DNA from: Aquirhabdus parva
Lineage (GTDB): Bacteria; Pseudomonadota; Gammaproteobacteria; Pseudomonadales; Moraxellaceae
DNA: 64,000 nt
Direction: 5' to 3'
Assembly (NCBI RefSeq): GCF_003351745.1
Contig: NZ_CP031222.1
Coordinates: 1,160,207-1,224,206 of the forward strand
The position numbers were made by a program, and so were the translations under genes. Each line of letters starts with the position of its first letter. Within the stretch, counting starts at the first letter, position 1. The notes under the pieces are model-generated. The model saw only the letters and a list, made by a program, of their open reading frames with translations. It searched no databases and was not told where the DNA came from. Shown piece by piece: positions 39,042 through 47,863 of the stretch.

Positions 39042-40856
39042 ATGAGTGTCATGACAACCAAAAAGAGATTTTCAATTCAAGTCGATGTGCGATGGTGCTT
39101 GGATGAGCTGCAGAAAGACGGACGAATCACGCAGCGTGATGTGAATTTGGTGACTACGACTGCACGCCGCAAGGAGCAGAAGAATTGGCATCCACTCTTG
39201 ATTATTGCAGATTTTGGATTGGTTGATTTATTACCACCGCAAACGATAAGCACTTCAAATACACCAATACCCGCTGTTGCGAAGTTAACCATTGATGTTC
39301 TCACCCAATGGCTTGCGCAAAAAGCAGAAATGCCTGTTTATCGTATCGATCCCCTTAAGGTCAATGTACCTGTCGTGACATCGGTCATGTCGATTGAATT
39401 TGCTGAACGGCATCAGATTTTAGCCGTTGCGGTTGATGCAGATACGGTGACGATTGGCAGTGACCAGCCCTTCTATGAGGATTGGTTGGATAATCTGGCG
39501 CATACACTGAAGCCGCGTAAAATTAAACGGGTGATGCTCAGTCCTGTGCAATTGGTGCGTTATTTAGCGGAGTTTTATCAGGTTACTCGTGCAATCGCGG
39601 GTGCTAAGGGCAATGGCGGAAGTGAGACCGTTGCCAAAGGGGTAGAGGCACTTTTACAACTCGGGGATATGCAAAATCCTGATGCCAATGATCAGCATAT
39701 TGTACGGATTGTGGATTGGCTGCTGCAGTATGCATTTGATCAGCGTGCCAGTGATATTCATCTTGAGCCGCGCCGTGATCAGGGTCGAGTCCGTTTTCGG
39801 ATTGATGGGGTCTTGCATACCGTATATGACATGCCAGGACCGATTTTGTTGGCAATCGTTTCGCGTATAAAAATTTTAGGGCGGATGAATGTCGCTGAAA
39901 AGCGTAAACCACAAGATGGCCGTCTAAAAACGCGTACACCTAAAGGCCTAGAAACTGAACTTCGTTTGTCCACGTTACCGACCGCATTTGGCGAGAAGAT
40001 GGTGATGCGGATTTTTGATCCTGAGGTCTTGGTTCGCTCATTTGAACAGTTGGGTTTGAGTGGGGATGATCTGGCCAAGTGGAAACAAATGGCTTCTCAT
40101 CCTAATGGCATTATTCTTGTCACGGGTCCCACAGGCTCGGGTAAGACGACAACGCTTTACTCCACACTGAAGCAACTGGCGACCGATCAAGTCAATGTTT
40201 GTACCATCGAAGATCCGATCGAAATGATTGAGCCGAGTTTCAATCAGATGCAAGTCCAAGGCATGATTGAACTGGGCTTTGCGGAAGGCGTGCGTGCTTT
40301 GATGCGACAAGATCCTGATATCATCATGGTCGGAGAGGTCCGTGACCAAGATACTGCGGATATGGCGATTCAGGCGGCATTGACCGGACACTTGGTGCTT
40401 TCGACCTTGCATACAAACGATGCTCCCAGTTCACTCACGCGTTTGCATGATTTGGGTGTACAGCCCTTTTTAACAGCAGCAACCATTCTGGGTGTTATGG
40501 CCCAGCGACTGGTACGTACTTTATGCCCGCACTGTAAGGTAGCAATTGCGACTGATGCTGAGGTTTGGAATCAGTTGGTTAGTCCATGGAAAAGTGAGCC
40601 GCCAGCACAAGTGTATCAAGCGGTTGGTTGTGAACAGTGCCGTGGAACGGGATACCGTGGACGAATGGGCGTGTATGAAATTCTGATTTTATCAACAGAA
40701 ATGAAGCGTATTATCGGTGACGGTGGTTCACTCACCCAGATCAAGCAGCAAGCTTATCGCGAAGGATTACAACCGCTTCGTCTTGCAGGTGCACGCCGTG
40801 TTGCTGAGGGGGTGACGACGCTTGAAGAAGTGATGCGAGTGGTACCTTTAAGCTAA
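39042..40856 (+). CDS. GspE/PulE-type secretion ATPase
   Basis: This 604-residue hexameric ATPase powers type II secretion or type IV pilus assembly. An N-terminal GspE-N-like region (about 60-190) precedes the core: Walker A GPTGSGKTT, the Asp box and Walker B region PDIIMVGEVRDQDTA, the His box TGHLVLSTLHTNDA, then the zinc-binding CPHC...CEQC tetracysteine pair with RGTGYRGRMGVYEIL. The Cys pairs favour GspE/PilB-like rather than retraction ATPases. No other secretion or pilus genes are near, so the partner machine cannot be named. Confidence 0.88.
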   Translation: MSVMTTKKRFSIQVDVRWCLDELQKDGRITQRDVNLVTTTARRKEQKNWHPLLIIADFGLVDLLPPQTISTSNTPIPAVAKLTIDVLTQWLAQKAEMPVYRIDPLKVNVPVVTSVMSIEFAERHQILAVAVDADTVTIGSDQPFYEDWLDNLAHTLKPRKIKRVMLSPVQLVRYLAEFYQVTRAIAGAKGNGGSETVAKGVEALLQLGDMQNPDANDQHIVRIVDWLLQYAFDQRASDIHLEPRRDQGRVRFRIDGVLHTVYDMPGPILLAIVSRIKILGRMNVAEKRKPQDGRLKTRTPKGLETELRLSTLPTAFGEKMVMRIFDPEVLVRSFEQLGLSGDDLAKWKQMASHPNGIILVTGPTGSGKTTTLYSTLKQLATDQVNVCTIEDPIEMIEPSFNQMQVQGMIELGFAEGVRALMRQDPDIIMVGEVRDQDTADMAIQAALTGHLVLSTLHTNDAPSSLTRLHDLGVQPFLTAATILGVMAQRLVRTLCPHCKVAIATDAEVWNQLVSPWKSEPPAQVYQAVGCEQCRGTGYRGRMGVYEILILSTEMKRIIGDGGSLTQIKQQAYREGLQPLRLAGARRVAEGVTTLEEVMRVVPLS

Positions 40857-40906
40857 GAAGAAACTTGATAACTTTGATTGAAATATTAGTTTAAGAGGAT
40901 AGGCGT

Positions 40907-41920
40907 TTGTTCGATTATTTGGTGTTTATTGGTCGTTTCCAGCCTTTTCATCTCGGGCATTTAGCAGTCATTAAGACTGCATTGGCCCAAAGCCAACAAG
41001 TCATCCTCTTGATTGGTTCTGCAGAACAACCGCGCAGTACGCGCAATACTTTCAAGTTTCATGAGCGGGAGACGATGGTGCTTTCTGCATTTGAACCGGC
41101 AGATGCGACACGCATTCGTTGTGTACCACTAGTTGATATTCTCTATAACGATGTACGCTGGGTAAAGTCCGTGGAGGACGCGGTGCATTCTGTAACCGGG
41201 GATAATCAAGCCTTAAAGATTGGGCTAGTGGGGCATTATAAAGATCGAACTTCGTATTATTTATCGCTGTTTCCGCGTTGGGAAACGGTATTTGTTGATA
41301 GTTATCAAGGGATTTCTGCGACTCCGATTCGTGACGCTTATTTACTCGGTGAAATGCCTACAGAGGCTCGTGTGCCTACCAGTACCATTGATTTACTCGC
41401 AGCATTTAAACAAACCTCTGATTATCAAGCCTTGCAAGATGAGGCCCGCTATATTGTCGATTATAAAGAATCGTGGTCACATACCCCTTATCCTCCTACG
41501 TTTATGACGGTTGATGCGGTATTGATTCATTCTGGACATATTTTATTGATTGAGCGCGGGCATATTCCCGGTAAAGGACTGTTTGCATTACCCGGTGGCT
41601 TCTTGGACCCAGATGAGACACTGTTCAATGCATGCCTGCGCGAGCTCCGTGAAGAAACCAATTTAGGGCTTGACGATGCAACGTTGCGTGCAGCCTATCG
41701 ATCACAGCGGACCTTTGATGAGCCGCATCGCTGTGAGCGTGGGCGAGCGATTACGCAGGGTTTTTATTTTGAATTGGATGCATCGACACCATTACCAAAA
41801 GTACTGGGCGGTGATGATGCTAAATATGCATTTTGGTTACCGCTTGCAGAAGTTCGATCTGATCAGTTGTTTGAGGATCACTATGCGATTATTGATGAAT
41901 TCTTGAATGTAGCTCAATAG
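40907..41920 (+). CDS. Bifunctional NMN adenylyltransferase/Nudix hydrolase
   Basis: Fusion protein of 337 residues. The N-terminal half is an NadM-type nucleotidyltransferase with VFIGRFQPFHLGH (GxFxPxHxGH) and late GISATPIRDAY. The C-terminal half is a Nudix domain with an intact box GGFLDPDE-x7-REL-x-EETNL (about 228-249). It makes NAD from NMN and probably cleans up ADP-ribose-type molecules. The start is a TTG at 40907 with AGAGGA seven bases before it, giving MFDYLVFIGRF. It lies 50 bp after the ATPase gene and may be co-transcribed. Confidence 0.92.
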   Translation: MFDYLVFIGRFQPFHLGHLAVIKTALAQSQQVILLIGSAEQPRSTRNTFKFHERETMVLSAFEPADATRIRCVPLVDILYNDVRWVKSVEDAVHSVTGDNQALKIGLVGHYKDRTSYYLSLFPRWETVFVDSYQGISATPIRDAYLLGEMPTEARVPTSTIDLLAAFKQTSDYQALQDEARYIVDYKESWSHTPYPPTFMTVDAVLIHSGHILLIERGHIPGKGLFALPGGFLDPDETLFNACLRELREETNLGLDDATLRAAYRSQRTFDEPHRCERGRAITQGFYFELDASTPLPKVLGGDDAKYAFWLPLAEVRSDQLFEDHYAIIDEFLNVAQ

Positions 41921-41946
41921 ATAGAGCTTGCATAAAAAAACTTGGG

Positions 41947-42363
41947 CTATTTGACCTCAAACTGCCGCCTTAACCATTGAATAGGCTTTCCAATAATGGG
42001 CAGGTGTTGTAGTAGCTCCTCTGCGGCATCCCAATAATCACGATGTTCGGTTACCAGACCTTGCTCACCAAACTTAAGGTGTGATCCTCCCTGAATGGTG
42101 TAGTCTTTTCCTTTAAGTGAAAATTTGAATAGCCATGTCACAAACGCTTGCTGATCTTGTTCGATCGTTTCTAAGATGAGAAAGCGAGGATTGTTAGTCG
42201 TTTCAAACATATGCAAGAATATTTTTTCGATAAGATCAATGCCATGCACATCATTAAATGGGTCCTTAAAATGGGCATCCGCCTCATAAAAAAGATGACA
42301 ATCACTAACACTCTGGCAAGTCATCGTGCTGTACCAGTTCAATAAGTTATCTAATTTATTCAT
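41947..42363 (-). CDS. NTF2-like (SnoaL) small protein
   Basis: This 138-residue protein has an NTF2-like alpha+beta cone fold: an N-terminal helix pair, then HFKDPFNDVHGIDLIEKIFLHMF, the strand-rich middle with GGSHLKFGEQGLVTEHRDYWD, and a C-terminal basic tail. It matches the small NTF2-like proteins that end the Cfa/DUF1365 lipid cluster in many proteobacteria. Its function is unknown; it could bind or isomerise a lipid intermediate. It is the last gene of the six-gene operon, 5 bp after the SDR gene. Confidence 0.8.
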   Translation of the reverse strand: MNKLDNLLNWYSTMTCQSVSDCHLFYEADAHFKDPFNDVHGIDLIEKIFLHMFETTNNPRFLILETIEQDQQAFVTWLFKFSLKGKDYTIQGGSHLKFGEQGLVTEHRDYWDAAEELLQHLPIIGKPIQWLRRQFEVK

Positions 42364-42368
42364 GCGTT

Positions 42369-43148
42369 TTATACCTTGAAAAATTGGTTAAACAAACCAA
42401 ATCGCCATCGGTAGGGCAGAAGTCGGATTATTTTTAACACATACGTAAAACGATGCGGAAAATGAATCTCAAAGTGTCCACGACTCAGTCCCCTCCAAAT
42501 CGCCTTTGCCGCTTGCTCTGGCGTTTGTATAGCCGGCATTTTGAAGCTGTTTTTTTCCGTGAGTTTTGTATGCACAAATCCTGGATTGATTAGGTAGATA
42601 TTCAGACCTTTCGGGTGGAGGTCGCCGTATAGGATCTCGGCTAAATTAATCAGTGCAGCTTTTGTCGGTCCGTAAGTGCTGGCATTGGGTAGGCCCATAT
42701 AGCCTGCCACACTTGCAATCAAAGCGATTCCTCCATTTCCTTGTGCAAGCATGTCGGGAAGTACGGTTTCTAGTCCACTATATACACTGCTTAAATTGAG
42801 GTGGATGGTACGCTGTGTTGCTAGCGCTTTGACCTCCCAAGTTCTTTGGGGGAGATAGTCAGCTGCGCAAAAAATGACGAGGTCGACCTTACCTTTAAGT
42901 CTTCGTGCTTCATCGTATGCAGGTTGCCATGCATCGTTATCAAGCACGTCAAATGCTACGACTTGAGCACGGGAGGATGTGTTTGCAATTTCATGCAGTT
43001 GAGTAGTTCGTCTTGCAGACAATGTAACGTGTGCGCCGACAGACAATGCTTGCTTAGCAATTGCCGCGCCGATACCACTTGAAGCGCCAATAATCCAGAG
43101 GTGTTGATTAGACCAGTCGGTTATTGGAGTATTCAGAGAGATACACAT
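42369..43148 (-). CDS. Short-chain dehydrogenase/reductase
   Basis: Classical SDR of 259 residues. The NAD(P) motif is IIGASSGIGAAIA (about 18-30), the catalytic tetrad includes Ser in LIASVAGYMG and YGPTKAA (YxxxK), and LINPGFVHTKLT follows. The basic C-terminal tail (HRFTYVLKIIRLLPYRWRF) suggests membrane association. It belongs to the Cfa/DUF1365 operon and probably reduces or oxidises a lipid intermediate; the substrate is unknown. Confidence 0.88.
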   Translation of the reverse strand: MCISLNTPITDWSNQHLWIIGASSGIGAAIAKQALSVGAHVTLSARRTTQLHEIANTSSRAQVVAFDVLDNDAWQPAYDEARRLKGKVDLVIFCAADYLPQRTWEVKALATQRTIHLNLSSVYSGLETVLPDMLAQGNGGIALIASVAGYMGLPNASTYGPTKAALINLAEILYGDLHPKGLNIYLINPGFVHTKLTEKNSFKMPAIQTPEQAAKAIWRGLSRGHFEIHFPHRFTYVLKIIRLLPYRWRFGLFNQFFKV

Positions 43149-43150
43149 GA

Positions 43151-43678
43151 TTAAGCTCTTTTCTTGAAGAATATAGTCACTTGTCCCACTTCAAAGCCAA
43201 ACTTTGTCATTCGTGTTTGATTGATCATCGTCAGGTTGTCAATTTGATACATCCAATCATCCATCTGCATGTCATAAACTTTCTGATCGACTGGCAGTCT
43301 TAAGGTATAGTTCCAGTGCAATGCATTTCCAGCAACTAATCCTTGCGCATTTCCTTTCACATCATCGGCATGACCATTCCAATGCCCTTTTTTATCTTGC
43401 GTGAGCGTCCAAATTCTTTGCTGTGCGGTACCATCGTCATATTGGAAGTGTTCATCAAGAATCAATTGATTATTTTTCTCGGTTCCAATGATTTGAACAT
43501 GGAAACGTTTTACAACATCGCCATTCCGCTTCTGAAACATACCCCAGCCATCTGTTGTTCCGACAAAGTACTGTGTTAGATCAAGTTTTGGCGTATTGTT
43601 TTGATACTGTTCAACGTGAGGCGAGGCACAGGCTGTCAATGCCAAGAACACGGCAACTAGAAGAACAGGGAATTTCAT
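43151..43678 (-). CDS. DUF3833 lipoprotein
   Basis: Lipoprotein of 175 residues with signal peptide and lipobox LTAC (about 15-18), followed by the DUF3833 domain: LDLTQYFVGTTDGWGMFQKRNGDVVKRFHV, then a beta-rich body with HWNGHADDVKGNAQG and MQMDDWMYQIDN. The ATG at 43678 has GGAG seven bases upstream; the open frame to 43708 lacks support. DUF3833 is a regular member of the cluster around Cfa and DUF1365. Its role is unknown, probably in lipid handling at the outer membrane. Confidence 0.85.
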   Translation of the reverse strand: MKFPVLLVAVFLALTACASPHVEQYQNNTPKLDLTQYFVGTTDGWGMFQKRNGDVVKRFHVQIIGTEKNNQLILDEHFQYDDGTAQQRIWTLTQDKKGHWNGHADDVKGNAQGLVAGNALHWNYTLRLPVDQKVYDMQMDDWMYQIDNLTMINQTRMTKFGFEVGQVTIFFKKRA

Positions 43679-43740
43679 GATCATTCTCCACACTGGATGT
43701 GTTGGCATTAATTAATAGATAAGCGATTTGAGCTCATCCA

Positions 43741-44952
43741 CTAGTGTTTATGCAGCAGAAACTGATAGACATCGGTTTTTCCTTCATTGAAACCCGCTAT
43801 GCAATACGCATAATAAAGTCGCCAGATTCGCTGGAAACGCTCATCAAATCCAAGTTGGCGGATAGTTTCTTCATGGTGATCAAATGCTTGGCTCCAGCGA
43901 CGTAAAGTCTCTGCATAATCAAGTCCAAAGGCGTATTCTTCTTCGACCTCTAATCCAGCCATGACCGCATGACTTGCGAATCGCTCTGGACTAGGAAGCA
44001 TCCCACCAGGGAAAATATATTGTTGAATAAAGTCAGTACTGCTGCGGTATTGTTCAAAGATTCTTTCATCAATGGTGATGGATTGAACTAAAGCTTTTCC
44101 GCCGAGTTTTAGATGCTTTGCGACAACCTCAAAATATTCAAGCCAGAAGCGCTCTCCGACCGCTTCAAACATTTCGATTGAGATCACGGCGTCATATTCA
44201 CCCTGAATATCTCGATAATCACACAGTTCTAGAGATACCCAGTGATCAAGCTGTTGATCAATGATACGTTGCTTGGCGATAGCCAATTGTGAGGATGATA
44301 TTGTAACGCCGTGGACGTAGATACCTTGTTTGGCGGCATGTTCGGCAAAGCCGCCCCAGCCGCAGCCAATCTCAAGTACGCGGTCGCCCGATTGCAGTTG
44401 TAGTGAATTAATGATTCGCTGGTACTTTGCGGTTTGTGCCTCTTGGAGTGTTTGGCTGTAGTCCCCTGCAAACACTGCGCTGGAATAAGTCCAGCTTGGG
44501 TCAAGCCAAAGTCCATAAAATTCATTGCCAATGTCATAATGCGCATGGATATTTTTTTTGCTGCCTTTACGGGTATTCGGGCGAAGTAAATGACGAATGC
44601 GATACCAGATTTTAGTGAGTCGCCCACCAGAGACGACTTGGCTTAGTGCGTTTTCATTACGGATGGCTAGTGTCAGTAGTGCAGTTAAATCAGGCGTATC
44701 AACCCAGCCAGCTTCGTAGCTTTCTGCAAATCCAATATCTCCAGCGCGAATAATACGGCTACATGCTCTCCAATCATTAATTTGTAAAGTTGCGCTGAGG
44801 GGCTGATGCAGCTCTCCAAATGTCAGCTTCTGACCTTCAGGTGTGATCACCAGTAAGTGGCCGCACTTCATGCGCGACAGGAGACTCAAAAAAACTTTTC
44901 CTGCGGTTGGGGTGCTTCGCGCAGCACTGGTCAATGTATTAGTTTGAGTCAT
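43741..44952 (-). CDS. cfa: Cyclopropane-fatty-acyl-phospholipid synthase
   Basis: SAM-dependent methyltransferase of 403 residues acting on unsaturated acyl chains in the inner membrane. The SAM motif is RVLEIGCGWGGFAEHAA (about 194-210). Family markers are NIHAHYDIGNEFYGLWLD, YSSAVFAGDYSQTLQEAQ, and FIQQYIFPGGMLPS. The cluster context (DUF1365, FAD oxidoreductase, DUF3833) marks this as the Cfa-like paralogue of that operon, which may make a methylated or cyclopropane chain distinct from the housekeeping reaction. Its start overlaps the DUF1365 stop by 14 bp. Confidence 0.92.
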   Translation of the reverse strand: MTQTNTLTSAARSTPTAGKVFLSLLSRMKCGHLLVITPEGQKLTFGELHQPLSATLQINDWRACSRIIRAGDIGFAESYEAGWVDTPDLTALLTLAIRNENALSQVVSGGRLTKIWYRIRHLLRPNTRKGSKKNIHAHYDIGNEFYGLWLDPSWTYSSAVFAGDYSQTLQEAQTAKYQRIINSLQLQSGDRVLEIGCGWGGFAEHAAKQGIYVHGVTISSSQLAIAKQRIIDQQLDHWVSLELCDYRDIQGEYDAVISIEMFEAVGERFWLEYFEVVAKHLKLGGKALVQSITIDERIFEQYRSSTDFIQQYIFPGGMLPSPERFASHAVMAGLEVEEEYAFGLDYAETLRRWSQAFDHHEETIRQLGFDERFQRIWRLYYAYCIAGFNEGKTDVYQFLLHKH

Positions 44953-45730
44953 TTTTATTCTCCTCTGACGTGCTGATACTGTATGCAGGTGATTCAGGTT
45001 TGCTAAAAAAAGGAACGCGTTTCAACCACAGTTTGAGTGCTTGCCAATGTATGCGGGCAACGATGCCGAAAGTTAATAAAGGATGTAATATCAAGGCTTT
45101 GAGTTGCTGCTTTGAGTTCATTATTTCAATGCTGCCGCTAATGGCTGTTTTGATCAGTAAGCCTTGTTCATCATGGTAATCAATGCTGGTAAACACGCTC
45201 TTGGAATTATCTCGAAAGCGGAATTGATAAAAGCCTTTGACTTCGCAGAATGGTGATACATGTAACTTTTTTGTGCAGATAATTTTATTATTTTGGTCGA
45301 TGGCTCGATGGTTTTCGGCAGTCAGCAGATAGCGATGAGTTTCACCAAAGGTATTATTGACCTCAGCCAATACAGCACGTAGTGCGCCGCTACGGTCATA
45401 ACAATGCCAAAAACTGACAGGATTAAATACAAAGCCAAAAACACGCGGGAAGGTTTGCAACCAAATTTCGCCATCGGCAATGATCTGCGCATCATGGAGT
45501 ACTCCGCGCATCCAAGTCTCAAGGTTACTATCATCACGGGCGCCATAATCATGGGTCTGAAGGGATAGAAGTCTAAGACGATTGATGCCAAACCAGATTG
45601 AGTTGGTTTCTTGCAATCGTGCAAGGTTCAGCCGTACAAAAAAGACAGGATAGATAAATCGATGCTGGACAGGTCTGAGCCGTTCATGAATAACGCGACC
45701 CCAAATGAGTAATGCAGGTGCCTTTGTCAT
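44939..45730 (-). CDS. DUF1365 protein
   Basis: This 263-residue protein matches DUF1365 throughout: IWGRVIHERLRPVQHRFIYPVFFVRLNL at the N-terminus, LQTHDYGARDD, VFGFVFNPVSFWHCYD, and EVNNTFGETHRYLL. The family is nearly always encoded between an FAD oxidoreductase and a Cfa-like gene, as here; its biochemical role is unknown. The ATG at 45730 has AAGGTG upstream; a GTG at 45733 is also possible. It abuts the FAD oxidoreductase stop. Confidence 0.9.
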   Translation of the reverse strand: MTKAPALLIWGRVIHERLRPVQHRFIYPVFFVRLNLARLQETNSIWFGINRLRLLSLQTHDYGARDDSNLETWMRGVLHDAQIIADGEIWLQTFPRVFGFVFNPVSFWHCYDRSGALRAVLAEVNNTFGETHRYLLTAENHRAIDQNNKIICTKKLHVSPFCEVKGFYQFRFRDNSKSVFTSIDYHDEQGLLIKTAISGSIEIMNSKQQLKALILHPLLTFGIVARIHWQALKLWLKRVPFFSKPESPAYSISTSEENKNDSN

Positions 45731-45733
45731 CAC

Positions 45734-47011
45734 TTACACCTTTGCCCAAGGGGGAGAGATATTAAAATCAGCAACAACGCGGAGAGCAGATTTCAGTCCG
45801 TCTTCATGGAAGCCATAACCTGTCCAAGCACCGGCAAACCAAACCCGTTTTTTGCCTTGGATTGTTGGAAGTTGTTGTTGTGCCAGAATTGCAGCATGAT
45901 CGAAAATGGGATGTTGATATTCAAACTGGGCCAATATTGAACTAGCTTGAGGGAGTTCAAATGGGTTAAGCGTTAGAATGACTGATGTTTGAAAGGGTAG
46001 ATTTTGTAATTGATTGAGCCAATAGCTGACACAGACCGGTCTTTGCCCATCAACACGACGACCACCCAAATAATTCCATGCGGACCAGACCTTTTTACGC
46101 TTTGGCATTTGTTTGATATCTGTATGAAGAATTGCTGAGTTGGTCTGATAGCGCACGCTAGATAGGATTTTTCGCTCCGTTTCACTGGCATCGACAAGCA
46201 TTTCTAGGGTCTGCGGTGCATGGGTTGCACACACGACCGAATCAAATTTTTCAATGCCTATATCACTTGTCACCAATACACCATCGTCTGTTCTTTCTAT
46301 GCGGTGGACCTTCGTGTTTAGACGGTATTCTGAAATAGTATTTTTAATTTGATTGACATAGGCCCTGCCACCACCTTTGACGGTATGCCATTTAGGTCGG
46401 TCATTTACTTGTAGTAATGCATGGTTCAAACAGAACTGTAAAAAAGTACTCGCGGGGAACTGCAAAATATCTTGGGGGGAGCTCGACCAAATTGCTGCGG
46501 ACATGGGTAACAAATAGCCATCTCGAAACATGGTGCTATAGTTGCCGTCATCTAAGAGTTGTCCCAATGTGGCACCAGAAATATTTACGACCGCTAGATG
46601 ACTCTCTGCTGATCGATTAAATCGCAGGATATCCTTCAACATGATTAAGAATTGAGGTGATAAAAGGTTTTTCCTTTGAGCAAATACACTTCCGATATTC
46701 GTACCAGCCCACTCAAGTTCTCCATCATTAAGTGATACACCAAATGACATATCACTTTCATAACTTCGGGTGTTCAGTTCTGCAAGAAATGCAATAAAAT
46801 TGGGGTAGGTCTGCTCATTAAAAACCAAGAATCCGGTATCAACAGGATGGGTTTGACCCTCTAATGTTACGTCGACTGTGTTGGTGTGCCCACCCAAATA
46901 TCCTTCGGCCTCAAAAAGGATGACATCGTGAACACTGCTTAGAAAAAAAGCAGATGCTAGGCCAGAAATTCCTGAACCAATCACTGCAATACGCTGCCGA
47001 CTTTGAATCAT
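45734..47011 (-). CDS. FAD-dependent oxidoreductase (amine-oxidase fold)
   Basis: This 425-residue flavoprotein has an N-terminal dinucleotide fold (IAVIGSGISGLASAFFLS), then VILFEAEGYLGGHTNTV, and a desaturase/amine-oxidase-like second domain with WFAGAWTGYGFHEDGLKSALRV near the C-terminus. The frame opens at 47089, but the ATG at 47011 has AGGTGA upstream and starts the fold. It heads the Cfa cluster; homologues there are thought to act on acyl chains (desaturation or oxidation), which is inferred rather than shown. It is divergent from the TetR gene. Confidence 0.9.
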   Translation of the reverse strand: MIQSRQRIAVIGSGISGLASAFFLSSVHDVILFEAEGYLGGHTNTVDVTLEGQTHPVDTGFLVFNEQTYPNFIAFLAELNTRSYESDMSFGVSLNDGELEWAGTNIGSVFAQRKNLLSPQFLIMLKDILRFNRSAESHLAVVNISGATLGQLLDDGNYSTMFRDGYLLPMSAAIWSSSPQDILQFPASTFLQFCLNHALLQVNDRPKWHTVKGGGRAYVNQIKNTISEYRLNTKVHRIERTDDGVLVTSDIGIEKFDSVVCATHAPQTLEMLVDASETERKILSSVRYQTNSAILHTDIKQMPKRKKVWSAWNYLGGRRVDGQRPVCVSYWLNQLQNLPFQTSVILTLNPFELPQASSILAQFEYQHPIFDHAAILAQQQLPTIQGKKRVWFAGAWTGYGFHEDGLKSALRVVADFNISPPWAKV

Positions 47012-47048
47012 TACATCACCTGTTTGAATTATGAGGCTGACAACGATT

Positions 47049-47066
47049 TGGATGAATACATATCCA
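47049..47066. promoter_or_regulatory. Candidate TetR operator
   Basis: Inverted repeat TGGAT-N8-ATCCA in the 127-bp gap between the divergent FAD oxidoreductase and TetR genes, about 40 bp from the former start. The size and place suit a TetR dimer, but the arms are only 5 bp. Confidence 0.3.
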
Positions 47067-47138
47067 TGAGACCGCTTCAGTGTTAACATTACTACTAATG
47101 CAACATAAAAGCTACTACATAGTATCGAGAATTTACTA

Positions 47139-47747
47139 ATGAGTATTTTTGGTAAACTGAGTTTTAAAGATCAAGCATTTAAGCTTCGTGAGGATGCAAT
47201 CCTTGATGCTGCTACGGCCATATTGGGCAACAAAGGATATGATCTGATGACGATGGATGATGTCGCTGGTGCGATAGGCATCTCCAAGCCTAGCTTATAT
47301 AAGCACTTCAAATCCAAAGAGGAATTGGTTGGGGAGGCTTTGATTCGCTTGATTGATGGGGCGATTGATTATTTGGGGCAAATGGATGATCAACTCATGG
47401 CTTTACAAAAGTTATCATTGTTACTTGAGTGGGCTTTACGGGTAAGGCTCAATGGGGGAATTCCTTTTCTCCCTTCGACCAGTGCACATGTAAGAGATAT
47501 GCTGATGCGCAATCTTAAATATGTCATGCGTGTTGTAAAGCTCAATGGTCAGTTAGAGGCATTGGTCGTTGATGCACAGAAACAGGGTGACCTGAGTCCC
47601 GATTTACCTAAGGATGTCATTCTATTTAGTTATTATGCGCGGACATGTGATCCTACTGTGGAATACTTACAGCAGTTCAGCAAGATGGAGCATGAAGATA
47701 TTGTTAAGTATATGCTGTCAGTTGCTTTTCATGGATTTAAAGCTTAA
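47139..47747 (+). CDS. TetR-family transcriptional regulator
   Basis: This 202-residue regulator has an N-terminal HTH: ILDAATAILGNKGYDLMTMDDVAGAIGISKPSLYKHFKSKEELV (about 22-65), a textbook TetR domain. The C-terminal ligand domain is all-helical and not assignable. It is divergent from the six-gene lipid operon and the only regulator nearby, so it probably represses that operon and itself. A fatty-acid or lipid effector is plausible. Confidence 0.9.
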   Translation: MSIFGKLSFKDQAFKLREDAILDAATAILGNKGYDLMTMDDVAGAIGISKPSLYKHFKSKEELVGEALIRLIDGAIDYLGQMDDQLMALQKLSLLLEWALRVRLNGGIPFLPSTSAHVRDMLMRNLKYVMRVVKLNGQLEALVVDAQKQGDLSPDLPKDVILFSYYARTCDPTVEYLQQFSKMEHEDIVKYMLSVAFHGFKA

Positions 47748-47820
47748 GGCGATTAACGGTGAGATTAATCATTAAACTGAGTCGTTGTACATGTGATTAA
47801 CTGGCCATGAGCACATGAAA

Positions 47821-47849
47821 AAAAAGCGCCTAATCTAGGCGCTTTTTTT
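47821..47849. terminator. Bidirectional intrinsic terminator
   Basis: Stem AAAAAGCGCCTA / TAGGCGCTTTTT with a 3-nt loop (ATC), A- and T-flanked, between the convergent TetR and RND pump genes. Confidence 0.9.
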
Positions 47850-47863
47850 CATCTCTTTAAAAC

